DNA from: an uncultured bacterium
GTDB lineage: Bacteria > Vulcanimicrobiota > Xenobia > Xenobiales > Xenobiaceae
Direction of reading: 5' to 3'
DNA: 63,884 bases
NCBI GenBank assembly: GCA_934644775.1
Contig: CAKUDB010000014.1
Span: forward strand, 1 to 63,884
Made by a program: the position numbers and the translations under genes. Below the pieces are notes generated by a model that did not search any database, was not told where the DNA came from, and saw only the letters and a list, made by a program, of their open reading frames with translations. Below, piece after piece: positions 14,997 through 23,650 of the stretch (positions are counted from its first letter, which is position 1; each line of letters begins with the position of its first letter).

Positions 14997-17900
14997 ATGG
15001 CCATAAATAACAGCGAAGCTACCGAACGAGTTATTGCCAGAGCCAATCAGCTTTCTCGTTCTTGGAAACATTATTATCTGGGCATTGAGCATTTTTTTGC
15101 TGCTGCTTGTCAGCTAGATCGCTCCTTGGCCGAGGCTCTGGAAGACGTCGGCGTCCCCCTTTCTGATCTTGAAGAGGGTATTTTAGAGTTTGTACCTTCT
15201 TCAGACGACGAACCTATGTGGGATATTTCGGAAAAATTGCCAGAAACGCCGCGTTATTCTCGCCTTATGAAAACTATGGTTCCAGAAGAGGCCGAATCGG
15301 AGCAAGCCCTTAGAGTTGAGCCTAAGCACGTAATTACCGCAATCTTGCGTGAAGGGCGCAGTGTGCCTTGTCGCTTCTTAATCTCTCGAGATGTAGATCT
15401 GTTGGCTTTACGCGATTCTATTCGGGGCGTTCGTCGTCCTGAAGCTCCCAAGTCTTCCAGTCGAGGGGGCGGCGGCTTTTTTAGTCGCGGCGGCGATAAG
15501 AATATGAGTGCTGACGGACGAAAGTTTGCCCGTGAGCATAAACAGCTTTTGGAATACGGCCGCGACTTAACCGAATTGGCCCGTCAGAAGAAGATGGATC
15601 CAGTTATCGGCCGCAACGACGAAGTGCGTCGCGTTTTGGAAATTTTAACGCGCAAAACTAAGTCGAATCCGGTGCTGGTAGGTGAAGCTGGTGTAGGTAA
15701 AACTTCGGTAGCTTATGGCTTAGCCCAGCGCTTAGCTGACGGTACTGTGCCGGACATATTAAAAGATCATCATTTGATCGAACTGAGCTTAAGTGCGCTG
15801 GTAGCTGGTACTGGCCACCGGGGCGAATTTGAGAAGCGTTTACAGCAAGTTATCGAAGAAGTCAGCAAAGATCGCTCGATTATCTTGTTTATCGATGAAA
15901 TACACCAGATCGTCGGGGCCGGTGGCAGCGGCGGTATGGATGCGGGCAATATTCTCAAACCGGCTTTGGCTCGCGGAGATCTGGCGGTAATGGGGGCCAC
16001 CACTATCGACGAATACCGCCGCTATATCGAAGCCGATCCGGCTTTAGAGCGCCGTTTCCAACAAGTGTTTGTCAGCGAGCCTTCCGAAGAAGACGCTTTA
16101 GAAATTTTGAAGGGCTTGCGAGGGCGATACGAGCAACACCACCACGTACAATTTACCGACGAAGCTTTATTAGCCGCCGTCAAGTTGTCGGTAAGATTTT
16201 TGCCTGATCGCAATTTGCCCGACAAGGCTATCGACTTAATAGACGAAGCGGCGGCTCGCATCAAAACTCGGGGCAATTGTCAACAACAAGGAATGCAAGA
16301 AGTTACCGAAGAGGTAATTGCTGAAGTTGTGGCCGATTGGACGGGGGTGCCTATTTCTCGTATCGCCAACGAAGAAGAGGCTCGCTTATTAGATATGGAA
16401 AACTTGCTGCGCGGCCGTGTGGTTGGACAAGACCACGCTGTAGCTGCGGTGGCCAGCACTATACGAGTAGTGCGCGTCGGTTTTTCTTCACCGACTAGGC
16501 CTAGTGGCGTCTTCCTTTTCTTGGGCCCTAGTGGTGTAGGTAAAACTGAGCTGGCCAAAACTTTGGCCGAGTTCCTCTTTGGCTCAGAGCGCGACATGAT
16601 CCGTTTGGATATGTCAGAATTTCACGACAAGCATTCTATCGCCCGCTTAATTGGCGCTCCTCCAGGCTACGTCGGCTACGAAGGTGAAGGCCAGCTGACT
16701 AAGGCTGTGCGCACTAAGCCCTTTTGTGTTATTTTGCTCGACGAGGTAGAAAAGGCCCATCCCGACGTTTTCGACCTATTTTTGCAAGTTTTCGACGATG
16801 GACGTTTAACCGACGCTCGAGGGCGCACGGTCAACTTTACCAATTCCATTATTATCATGACCTCCAACTTGGGATCGCGCAAAGCTTTAGATATGGCTTC
16901 GGCTCAAGTTGCGGCCGCCGGCGCTGCTTTGGAAAAGGCTACCGGTGACGAGGAGATGGGTGCTTTAGCCAAGATGGAAAATCCTTTGGCTAATATTTTG
17001 CCTACCGATAGGGGATATGTCGGCCAATTAGATGACATGCCCGAAGTTTACCAGGCGGCTTTGCGGGGCCATTTCCGTTTAGAATTTTTGAACCGTATCG
17101 ATGAAATTATCGTTTTCAAAACTCTTAAACGCGAAGATTTACAAGGTATCGTCAATATCAACTTATCTAAATGTATTAAGCGTATCCGAGAGAGTCGCCA
17201 GGTAGATTTGCATGTCACCAAAGCGGTTATCGACTTCTTGCTCGATAAGGGCTACCACCCAGAATACGGTGCCCGTCCTTTAAATAGAGCTATCGATACT
17301 TGGCTAACTAGACCGTTCGCCGAATATGTCTTGCGCCACAAAGTACCACCTAATACGGTTATTTGGGCCGATATGGACGAAGATGAAGAAAAGGTCAACT
17401 TCTCTTTAGATAATCGCGCTTTAGCTGATACCTTCGGGGGTGACGATTCTCCCTCTTCACCCTCAACTACCGAGCCTTCCAGCCGCCCTAAGGCTGAAGC
17501 AGGCCCTTCGCCTTATGACAAGGCTCCAAGCAACTATCCTCAGCAGCCCGGCGGCTATCCCCAACAGCCTGGCGGCTATCCTCAGCAGCCCGGCAGCTAT
17601 CCCCAACAGCCTGGCGGCTATCCTCAGCAGTCCGGCAGCCATCCCCAACAGCCTGGCGGCTATCCCCAGCAGCCCGGCGGCTATTCCCAGCAGCCGAGCA
17701 ATTATCCCCAGCAGCCAGGCAACTATCCCCAACAGCCAGGCAGCTATCCTCAGCAGCCAGGCAACTATCCCCGGCAGTCGGTAGGTTATCTCCAGCAGCC
17801 TGGCGGCTATCCTCAACAGCCGGGCAGCTATCCTCAACAGCCGGGCGGCTATCCCCAGCAGCCGGGCGGTTATCCTCAACAGCCTAGCAACTATCCCCAG

Positions 17901-18275
17901 CAGCCGAGCAGCTATCCTCAACAGCCGGGCGGTTATCCCCAGCAGCCGGGTAACTATCCCCAGCGGCCAGGCGCTTATCCTCAGCGGTCGGGCAGCAGTT
18001 CCCAGCCGGATCGAAGCAACTATGGGGGAGCTCGCTCCGGGCAACTTTCTCGCGGTGAAATTCCTGAGGGCAGGCCTTCAGGGGATAGTAGCGGGGTAGG
18101 ACAACGTCCTGCTCCTTCCGGGTCTTTGGGTAGTTGGCAACAGGGTGGCTATGGCGCTGCTCCGGCTGCTCCTCCAGCTAGTCCACCCCGTCCGCCTCAG
18201 CCCGGCTCACCAGGCCCTTTTAGCCGCCGGTTGGAGCCGAGCGCCGACAACAATGAAAGGGGCAATTGGCAATAA
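14997..18275 (+). CDS. Clp AAA+ unfoldase with 22-heptad PQQPG tail
   Basis: A 1092-residue ClpA/ClpC-class double-ring unfoldase. The Clp N-domain is at about 1-140 and a Gly/Ser linker at 150-170. The first AAA module has Walker A GEAGVGKTS (about 228) and sensor GATTIDEYRRYIE. A short linker replaces the coiled-coil middle domain of ClpB/ClpC. The second AAA module has GPSGVGKTE (about 511) and GYVGYEGEGQLT, then the D2-small domain to about 800. Residues 847-1000 are 22 tandem heptads of consensus YPQQPGG, encoded by 21-bp repeats (17535-17996), followed by a Pro/Gly-rich end. The tail should be disordered and prone to condensation. Genes for FHA and kinase proteins follow. No clpP is nearby. 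Confidence 0.9.
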   Translation: MAINNSEATERVIARANQLSRSWKHYYLGIEHFFAAACQLDRSLAEALEDVGVPLSDLEEGILEFVPSSDDEPMWDISEKLPETPRYSRLMKTMVPEEAESEQALRVEPKHVITAILREGRSVPCRFLISRDVDLLALRDSIRGVRRPEAPKSSSRGGGGFFSRGGDKNMSADGRKFAREHKQLLEYGRDLTELARQKKMDPVIGRNDEVRRVLEILTRKTKSNPVLVGEAGVGKTSVAYGLAQRLADGTVPDILKDHHLIELSLSALVAGTGHRGEFEKRLQQVIEEVSKDRSIILFIDEIHQIVGAGGSGGMDAGNILKPALARGDLAVMGATTIDEYRRYIEADPALERRFQQVFVSEPSEEDALEILKGLRGRYEQHHHVQFTDEALLAAVKLSVRFLPDRNLPDKAIDLIDEAAARIKTRGNCQQQGMQEVTEEVIAEVVADWTGVPISRIANEEEARLLDMENLLRGRVVGQDHAVAAVASTIRVVRVGFSSPTRPSGVFLFLGPSGVGKTELAKTLAEFLFGSERDMIRLDMSEFHDKHSIARLIGAPPGYVGYEGEGQLTKAVRTKPFCVILLDEVEKAHPDVFDLFLQVFDDGRLTDARGRTVNFTNSIIIMTSNLGSRKALDMASAQVAAAGAALEKATGDEEMGALAKMENPLANILPTDRGYVGQLDDMPEVYQAALRGHFRLEFLNRIDEIIVFKTLKREDLQGIVNINLSKCIKRIRESRQVDLHVTKAVIDFLLDKGYHPEYGARPLNRAIDTWLTRPFAEYVLRHKVPPNTVIWADMDEDEEKVNFSLDNRALADTFGGDDSPSSPSTTEPSSRPKAEAGPSPYDKAPSNYPQQPGGYPQQPGGYPQQPGSYPQQPGGYPQQSGSHPQQPGGYPQQPGGYSQQPSNYPQQPGNYPQQPGSYPQQPGNYPRQSVGYLQQPGGYPQQPGSYPQQPGGYPQQPGGYPQQPSNYPQQPSSYPQQPGGYPQQPGNYPQRPGAYPQRSGSSSQPDRSNYGGARSGQLSRGEIPEGRPSGDSSGVGQRPAPSGSLGSWQQGGYGAAPAAPPASPPRPPQPGSPGPFSRRLEPSADNNERGNWQ
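17535..17996 (+). repeat. 21-bp in-frame minisatellite (22 units)
   Basis: Twenty-two consecutive 21-bp units encode YPQQPG followed by G, S or N with few substitutions (for example YPQQSGS, YPRQSVG, YPQRPGA). Synonymous changes between units (CCT/CCC, CAG/CAA) show the array is not newly expanded. Long frames in other phases across it are a by-product. Confidence 0.9.
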
Positions 18276-18277
18276 GT

Positions 18278-18565
18278 ATGAGAATAATGCTGGAAGTGCT
18301 GGGAGGACCCTTGGACGGGTATGTCTTTCAATTTAATAAGCGAGTCCAAATCGGCCGCGAAGGTGATGTGGCTTTGAGTGTAGATCGCTTCGTCAGTCGT
18401 CATCATGCCGTTTTGGAGCCGACTGCCGGAGGGGTTATCCTCGAGGACAAGGGCTCGACTAACGGAACCTTTGTCAACGGAGAGCGTCTTTACGGTAGTG
18501 TGGCATTAAAAAATGGTCAGGAGTTTATTGTTGGCAGAACTTGGCTCCATATCAGTTGGAGCTAG
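18278..18565 (+). CDS. Stand-alone FHA domain protein
   Basis: A 95-residue protein that is almost entirely one forkhead-associated domain, which binds phosphothreonine peptides. All core residues are present: GREGD, SRHHA, and the STNGTFVNG loop. The start chosen is the ATG at 18278, three bases after the Clp stop; GGGG (18259-18262) lies inside the Clp gene. The tight arrangement says it is made together with the Clp protein. A kinase and a second FHA protein lie 1.4-3.3 kb away on the other strand. Confidence 0.9.
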   Translation: MRIMLEVLGGPLDGYVFQFNKRVQIGREGDVALSVDRFVSRHHAVLEPTAGGVILEDKGSTNGTFVNGERLYGSVALKNGQEFIVGRTWLHISWS

Positions 18566-18657
18566 GCCCTTGCTAAAAGGGCTTCTTGTTCGACTTATCT
18601 AAGTATAACCAGTTGAAGATAGATTCTGTTCAGATCGCTGAGGAATAATTAAGACAA

Positions 18658-19578
18658 ATGGGCTTTGGTCAGTTTAGTTTAGGATCTGTAGCATCGCTGA
18701 TAGGTGTAAATGTATACAATACTCCGGCGGCTATTTTTGACGGTTTGTTGGCCGTTTCGTCGACTCTTTCCGGTTTGCTAGTTAATCCGGCCGATCGCCA
18801 AGGGCGCAACAGCGGAGTGACGGCCGCTACTGTAGGTATGGTCAGTGCCTATATAAACTCCGATTTCAATGCTTATACAAGCTACGTTAATAAATGCTAT
18901 GAAGAAGTTGACGAGCCTATTACCGAGCTCTCTTCTTTAGCTCCCGAAGTACGCTCTGTCACCAGCATTTTGAAAATTATGGATCGCGGCACTCCCGAGC
19001 AAAAGAAAAAGATCCAAGATGAAAATCAGCTTCTAAAAGGTTTGCAAGAGGCGCGTTTAATCTTCTTGCATTTCTACTATCCCGACGCTTACGAGCAAAT
19101 TGAAAGTGTCGGTCGCTACTACTTCGAGCCTATTCCAGAAAAAGAGAGCAGTGGTGAAGAAGCGGCCGCTCCTCAAGCTAAGCAAGTCTCTTCCTCAGCC
19201 AAAGATGGATTTACCACTACCGATTTTGGCAACGAGTTAGGTGAGGAGATTAAGAAGAAGGCCAACCAGCCAGGTTTCTTCGACTTTAAGCCTGTAGGTC
19301 AGGCTCTAATTGCTAAAGGAGTCGAAGTGGGAGTCAAGATTGCCGCTGAATTGGCCGATTCTTTAGCTAAGTCGGATAAGTTTGTAGAATGTACCGATTC
19401 TACTCCTGAGCAGCTTAAAGACTTGCCTGCCGGAGCGGTAGTCGTTTGGGCTACCGACGCTACCCATCCTTTGGGCAGTTGCTCTATCGCTTTAGGCGAG
19501 GGAAAAGAAGCTTCCAATATTATTCGCAGCCAGAGAGAAAAGTTCTCTGAAAAGTACAGGCTCTTCTTGCCTTTATAA
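18658..19578 (+). CDS. Unknown protein with degenerate CHAP-like C-terminus
   Basis: A 306-residue protein. Residues 1-60 are Gly/Ala/Ser-rich and mildly hydrophobic without a standard signal peptide. The middle (about 75-150) is helical and acidic and a disordered linker follows. The last 65 residues contain LPAGAVVVWATDATHPLG and IALGEGKEASNII, close to a CHAP/NlpC-like pattern (LP.GAIVVW...GH.SIALG.G.EASDH). The histidine expected in GHIS is replaced (GSCS), so it may be inactive. It lies downstream of clp and FHA, and I could not assign a function. Confidence 0.55.
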   Translation: MGFGQFSLGSVASLIGVNVYNTPAAIFDGLLAVSSTLSGLLVNPADRQGRNSGVTAATVGMVSAYINSDFNAYTSYVNKCYEEVDEPITELSSLAPEVRSVTSILKIMDRGTPEQKKKIQDENQLLKGLQEARLIFLHFYYPDAYEQIESVGRYYFEPIPEKESSGEEAAAPQAKQVSSSAKDGFTTTDFGNELGEEIKKKANQPGFFDFKPVGQALIAKGVEVGVKIAAELADSLAKSDKFVECTDSTPEQLKDLPAGAVVVWATDATHPLGSCSIALGEGKEASNIIRSQREKFSEKYRLFLPL

Positions 19579-19596
19579 TTTGGCTTCGACGAATAC

Positions 19597-19633
19597 AAAA
19601 AAAGAACCGGCTAAATCTAGTCGGTTCTTTTTT
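19597..19633. terminator. Bidirectional terminator
   Basis: AAAGAACCG (19601-19609) pairs with CGGTTCTTT (19622-19630), with A and T runs on the outer sides. It separates the convergent CHAP-like and kinase genes. Confidence 0.85.
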
Positions 19634-19655
19634 GTAGGTTCTTTCTTTTAATAGA

Positions 19656-20555
19656 TCAAAATTCTAACATAGATAAGTGATGACTAAGATTTTGCAAGCC
19701 AGCCTCTAGGGGTTGGGTGCTCCTATTGGCTAGAACTTGATGGTTTTGTAGTATTCTAAAAAGCTGGCGGCCCACTTCTTGGGCCGATTTGGGCCTTTTA
19801 TTGACATTTATACTTAAACAAGAAGCCAATAAATCGGTAAGTTGGCTGGCAACTCCGGGAATAAACTTATCGAGGCGGGGAAAATTGAAATTCAAACTTT
19901 GGGGATCTTGGAAAGTGAGCATATAATAAATTGTCACTCCCAAAGAATAAAGATCGCTCTGAACTGAAGAATAACCCCGATATTGCTCGGGAGCACAGTA
20001 GCCTGGAGTACCCAACTCTTGGGTATCTTTGAGAGAATCGACGCTGCGAAAACGGGCAATACCAAAATCTATTAAGCGAATCATGCCACTATCTGACAAG
20101 ATAAGGTTGGAAGGCTTTAAGTCCCTATAGATAATAGGAGGAGTTTGGTTATGTAGAGCTTGCAATAAATGGGTCAGTTGCAAAGCTATAGGTAAAGCCT
20201 CTTCTAAACGCAAAGGGGTAGTGCGCTTAGCTAACACCTCGTCTAAGGGCTGCCCCTTAACTAATTCCATTACTATGTAGGGAGCTTGGCCAACAGGAGC
20301 GCCGTAATCGATAAGCTTAGGCAAAGCTTGATGGTGTAATTGCTTGAGAATAAGCCCTTCTCTAGCAAACATCTCGATAGCGGCGTCCTGCTCGGAAGTG
20401 GAAATATCTTCCAGGCGCAGTTGCTTTAAGGCCCAACGAGCTAAGGGGCGCTTAGCATCGCTGACAGAATAGACATAGCTTTGCGCCCCCTCTCCCAAAT
20501 AATCGGTGACGCGATAGAGCTTATCGATTACTTCTCCAACTTGACGTCGAGCCAT
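19656..20555 (-). CDS. Serine/threonine protein kinase (Hanks type)
   Basis: A 299-residue cytosolic eukaryotic-like kinase. The Gly-rich loop is GEGAQSYVYSV, the ATP lysine K44 (ALKQL), the catalytic loop YRDLKPSN (143-150), DFG at 163-165 and the activation segment GTPGYCAPEQ. All catalytic residues are intact. There are no PASTA, TPR or membrane segments, so its signal probably comes through partners. It lies 96 bp downstream of the pseudoprotease-FHA gene on the same strand and is a likely source of phosphothreonine for the two FHA proteins nearby. Targets are unknown. Confidence 0.92.
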   Translation of the reverse strand: MARRQVGEVIDKLYRVTDYLGEGAQSYVYSVSDAKRPLARWALKQLRLEDISTSEQDAAIEMFAREGLILKQLHHQALPKLIDYGAPVGQAPYIVMELVKGQPLDEVLAKRTTPLRLEEALPIALQLTHLLQALHNQTPPIIYRDLKPSNLILSDSGMIRLIDFGIARFRSVDSLKDTQELGTPGYCAPEQYRGYSSVQSDLYSLGVTIYYMLTFQDPQSLNFNFPRLDKFIPGVASQLTDLLASCLSINVNKRPKSAQEVGRQLFRILQNHQVLANRSTQPLEAGLQNLSHHLSMLEF

Positions 20556-20651
20556 ATTGCACTACTATTGATATATTCCCCACAGCTAAAGGCAGAGGCT
20601 TCACGATACTCGTGGTAATTAACTCTACCTAAACTTGGAGTCCCAAGATTG

Positions 20652-21911
20652 TTACTCTTCGTCTTTTCCTTCAAGCTTAGCTGCATTGAGCGCATTTTTA
20701 GCTTGAGATTCGGCTCTAGTAAGCAACTTTACTTGGATAACGTCTCCAAAGCGGACAATATCTCCAGGATGGATAACGTCACTGCGACCTACGCGCCTAC
20801 CTCTAATGAAAGTTCCGTAACTGCTACCCAAATCTTCCAGCTCATAACTGGAGCCGTCACGGCTCCTGCGAAGGCGAGCGTGGCGGCCCGATACGCTAGA
20901 CTCGGGGAAGCACCAATCGCTGCTTTCAGAGCGTCCGACAATAACAGAATCTTTGCTGAAGGGGAGGATGGCACCCTCGGCAGTAACAAAAGCCATAGGA
21001 GTATCTTCTGGCAAGAGAGGCAAAACTGAGAAAGGCTCGATAGCTTTGCGCTTTTTGCCACCCAAGACAAAGTAAGCCACGCCACCAAGCACTGCCAAAA
21101 CTACTACACCCACTATAATGGGAACTAGAGAACTACCCTCTTCACCATCGCCACCTTGGCCGCTTCCGCCTTCAAGTACAGGGGCGTCTACTCCGTCTAA
21201 CACTCTAATATTAGCAATAGAATCGGAAGAAGACTTTATATTGGGAGAGAGAGCTCCAGCCATAGAAATAGGAATGGCAAAGCGCATATCGCTATGACCG
21301 GAAGCCGCTTCCAGAGAGAGGGAGATGGCAATCAGTTCATTAGTGTTGGGCAAATAAACTGGAGCACCACTAGTATCATCTTGCAAAGGGGCGGAAAACT
21401 TAAGGCGCATAACCGAACCGCCGGGACGGTTGATAGTATCTATCACTTTACCAGCGCGTTTGCCACTATCAAAGGAAGTGGCCACATTACCGCTTAAAAC
21501 TGGCAAGGTATAACCGACAGCTACAGGAGTATCATTCTTAACAACTTCGCTGTCTCCAAGTTTGGCAGCGGGCAAAGCGGGAATGGGAATTTCCAATAGG
21601 GCCAAGTTAGCTTCAGGAGCAAAACGCAAAAGCTTAGCAGGAACGGGGGAGTAGCCGGCAGCCAAAGCCGTAATCCTGGAAGCTCCTTTGATGGCTTCAT
21701 AGCTGGTGACAGCCTGACAATTTTCTCGACCAGTCAGCACGATAACGCCGCTGCCGAAAACTTCTGTACCAGCAATTTCCGATTGGATTAAAATTAAAGA
21801 ATTATTAGGAGAACCTTTTTGAGCTATGGCATCTTTGGTTGAACTGACAAAACTCAGTCCCGTTGCCAAAACAAGAGCCGAAAGCAATAATACGAGCTTG
21901 CGCAAAGCCAA
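20652..21911 (-). CDS. Trypsin-like pseudoprotease - TM - FHA protein
   Basis: A 419-residue membrane protein. A signal peptide (1-30) precedes a DegP/trypsin-like fold (about 35-220), starting at VFGSGVIVL. The catalytic triad is broken: the His position holds Glu72 (TSYEAI), the Asp position Asn102 (EANLALLEI), and only Ser181 (DDTSGAPV) remains. After an acidic Gly-rich linker comes a transmembrane helix (262-284), a basic stop-transfer KKRK, and a cytoplasmic FHA domain (about 320-397: VGRSES, SGRHA, SSYGTFIRG). This topology suits a sensor that links the outside to phospho-signalling. A promoter-like pair lies 30-60 bases upstream and the kinase gene follows. Confidence 0.85.
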   Translation of the reverse strand: MALRKLVLLLSALVLATGLSFVSSTKDAIAQKGSPNNSLILIQSEIAGTEVFGSGVIVLTGRENCQAVTSYEAIKGASRITALAAGYSPVPAKLLRFAPEANLALLEIPIPALPAAKLGDSEVVKNDTPVAVGYTLPVLSGNVATSFDSGKRAGKVIDTINRPGGSVMRLKFSAPLQDDTSGAPVYLPNTNELIAISLSLEAASGHSDMRFAIPISMAGALSPNIKSSSDSIANIRVLDGVDAPVLEGGSGQGGDGEEGSSLVPIIVGVVVLAVLGGVAYFVLGGKKRKAIEPFSVLPLLPEDTPMAFVTAEGAILPFSKDSVIVGRSESSDWCFPESSVSGRHARLRRSRDGSSYELEDLGSSYGTFIRGRRVGRSDVIHPGDIVRFGDVIQVKLLTRAESQAKNALNAAKLEGKDEE

Positions 21912-21939
21912 TCTCTTCCCTTCGTCAGATGTAAACTTT

Positions 21940-21969
21940 ATAATCCGTAGGTGGTTCTTTAAAAGTCAA
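21940..21969 (-). promoter_or_regulatory. Probable promoter of pseudoprotease-FHA/kinase unit
   Basis: On the minus strand TTGACT (21969-21964) is followed after 18 bases by GATTAT (21945-21940), upstream of the gene starting at 21911 and its GAAGGGA binding site. Confidence 0.5.
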
Positions 21970-22113
21970 TAAAATACCTGTCTAGTTCCTTAACCCTGGA
22001 AAAATGTTCTCTTGGAGTCTTAAAAATGATAGGCGGTTAGCGTTTAGTACAGAATTAGGCCGCCTGTACTTTCGGAAGGCGGAAAATATGTTAGGGGCGA
22101 AGGGGGCGCGACT

Positions 22114-22482
22114 ATGTTAAAAGTTTTACTCCTTATTTTAACTGGCGTCAGCGTTACGGCTGTAGCAGATATTTTTGTTTCGAAAGGGATGCGCTCTATC
22201 GACTCTTCAATTCATAGCTTAAGCGATATTGGACGCATAATCGGTGCCGTTATTACTAATGGTAACGTATTATTGGGGGCGGGCCTTTTGACCCTATCGT
22301 TTTTTCTGTGGTTGGCTATGCTCTCTATGGCCGATCTCTCTTTGCTTTTGCCCTTGACAGCTTTGAATTACATTATTAACGCCTTTTTAGCCAAGATGTA
22401 TTTACAAGAGCACGTTTCACCTTTACGCTGGGCGGGGACTTTGATCATTTTTTGCGGTATAGTGATAGTTGTGCTCTCTTAA
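22114..22482 (+). CDS. SMR/EamA-like four-helix membrane protein
   Basis: A 122-residue protein with four hydrophobic helices (about 3-20, 43-62, 68-88, 100-121). It has the size and pattern of small multidrug resistance and ArnE-like lipid-flippase proteins, including LPLTALNYIINAFLAK and the closing GIVIVVLS. It is the first gene of a group with a radical SAM enzyme and an HpnN-like exporter, so a lipid-linked substrate is more likely than a drug. No conserved SMR glutamate is evident in helix 1, which argues against proton-coupled drug efflux. Confidence 0.7.
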   Translation: MLKVLLLILTGVSVTAVADIFVSKGMRSIDSSIHSLSDIGRIIGAVITNGNVLLGAGLLTLSFFLWLAMLSMADLSLLLPLTALNYIINAFLAKMYLQEHVSPLRWAGTLIIFCGIVIVVLS

Positions 22483-22561
22483 AAGTTGGGCTGTTGGGAT
22501 ATTTTTGTAGTGAGAAGATAGATACCAATCTTAGTGGAAAAGGTTGGCGGAGGAATAATCA

Positions 22562-23647
22562 GTGAATTGGAAAGAGATTATCAGTCAGGTATTTTTGGAT
22601 GGCGGCCCCTCTACTTGTCAGTTTGCCATTACCAATGCTTGTAATGCCAAGTGTGAGTTTTGTAATTTCTCCAGAGAACAAGCCAAAAATGATAAGAGTC
22701 CCAAAACTTTAGTTAAATTGGCCGCCGGTCTCAATGCTATCGATTGTCTCTATCGCAACGGAGTACGTTTTTTAATCTTTACCGGTGGGGAGCCTACTCT
22801 AAACCCTCATTTGGAAGAGTTTATGGCCCATTGTCGCCAATTGGGCATGGATAGCCTAATCGTTACTAACGGTTCTACTCTATCGGTCGATAAAGTTAAT
22901 TCTTTAATCGACAATGGCTTAAGAGAAGTAATAATCTCAGTCGATTCTGTCGATCCCTCTGTTAGTGAAAAAAATCGCGGCTTGCCAGGCGTTACCGAGC
23001 GCATTACGGCGGCCAATCGTATCTTTGCTCAACATAAGGTAGGGCGCGTAGCTTCAGTAACTTTAAGTAAGATTTTGGGCGATATTCGAGCTTTGCCCTC
23101 TACTTTAGATAAGATGGGCTTTGAGGCCGTTACTTTTTCTTTCCCCCTTATCAATTTAGATTCTAACTATTTAGGGTGCAAAGATTCTGACTTAGTAAAT
23201 TACACTCCCGAAGAGATGCACTGCCTAATCGACGAAGTAATCCAATTGAAGAATTACTATCGAGTGCTCAATCCCACCGCATCAATGATGGATATGCACC
23301 GCTATCTCGACAAAGAGCCCCAAGAGTTCGTTTGTTTAGGTGGTTTTAAGCAATTCTATTTAGACTGGGAACTGCAATTATGGCGCTGCTGCAACTGGCG
23401 TCGCCCTATGTGCCATGTTTGCGAATTTAATGGCAGCCAAATTATTCGCGACGGTTGTACTGAGTGTATGATCGATTGTTATCGTGACGCTAGCGTTATG
23501 CAACATTGTGCCGTTTCTTTGGCCGACGCTGTCCATGCGGCTTGTTGTGCTCGTTGGAAACTTAGTGCTCAACATATTTTTAAGGCTAGCAACTGGCGCT
23601 CGATAGGGGCCGTGTTGGAAAATTTCCACTGGTTGGATACTCTCTAA
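22562..23647 (+). CDS. Radical SAM/SPASM-like enzyme
   Basis: A 361-residue enzyme with a GTG start at 22562 after GGAGGAATAATC. The [4Fe-4S] motif C27-NAK-C31-EF-C34 and FTGGEPTLNP identify a radical SAM barrel. A C-terminal cysteine-rich block (CLGG, RCCNW, CHVCEF, GCTECMIDC) suggests SPASM-type auxiliary clusters. The substrate is unknown. The motif differs from that I would expect for the hopanoid enzyme HpnH, so I avoid that name. It is four bases from the next gene, an HpnN-like RND protein, and probably acts on the same lipid. Confidence 0.85.
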   Translation: MNWKEIISQVFLDGGPSTCQFAITNACNAKCEFCNFSREQAKNDKSPKTLVKLAAGLNAIDCLYRNGVRFLIFTGGEPTLNPHLEEFMAHCRQLGMDSLIVTNGSTLSVDKVNSLIDNGLREVIISVDSVDPSVSEKNRGLPGVTERITAANRIFAQHKVGRVASVTLSKILGDIRALPSTLDKMGFEAVTFSFPLINLDSNYLGCKDSDLVNYTPEEMHCLIDEVIQLKNYYRVLNPTASMMDMHRYLDKEPQEFVCLGGFKQFYLDWELQLWRCCNWRRPMCHVCEFNGSQIIRDGCTECMIDCYRDASVMQHCAVSLADAVHAACCARWKLSAQHIFKASNWRSIGAVLENFHWLDTL

Positions 23648-23650
23648 ATT

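Noticed and set aside
17463..18044. Long antisense and out-of-phase frames across the heptad array (Leu/Ile/Ala-rich)
   Set aside because: They are artefacts of the 21-bp repeat period; the in-frame Clp reading is supported by the Clp domains upstream.
14997..21911. Type VI secretion system
   Set aside because: A Clp ATPase plus FHA plus kinase recalls ClpV/Fha/PpkA, but no sheath, baseplate, TssJLM, Hcp or VgrG genes are present.
22562..23647. Naming the radical SAM gene hpnH
   Set aside because: The cysteine motif and C-terminal cysteine cluster differ from what I expect for HpnH, so the hopanoid name would be over-reach.
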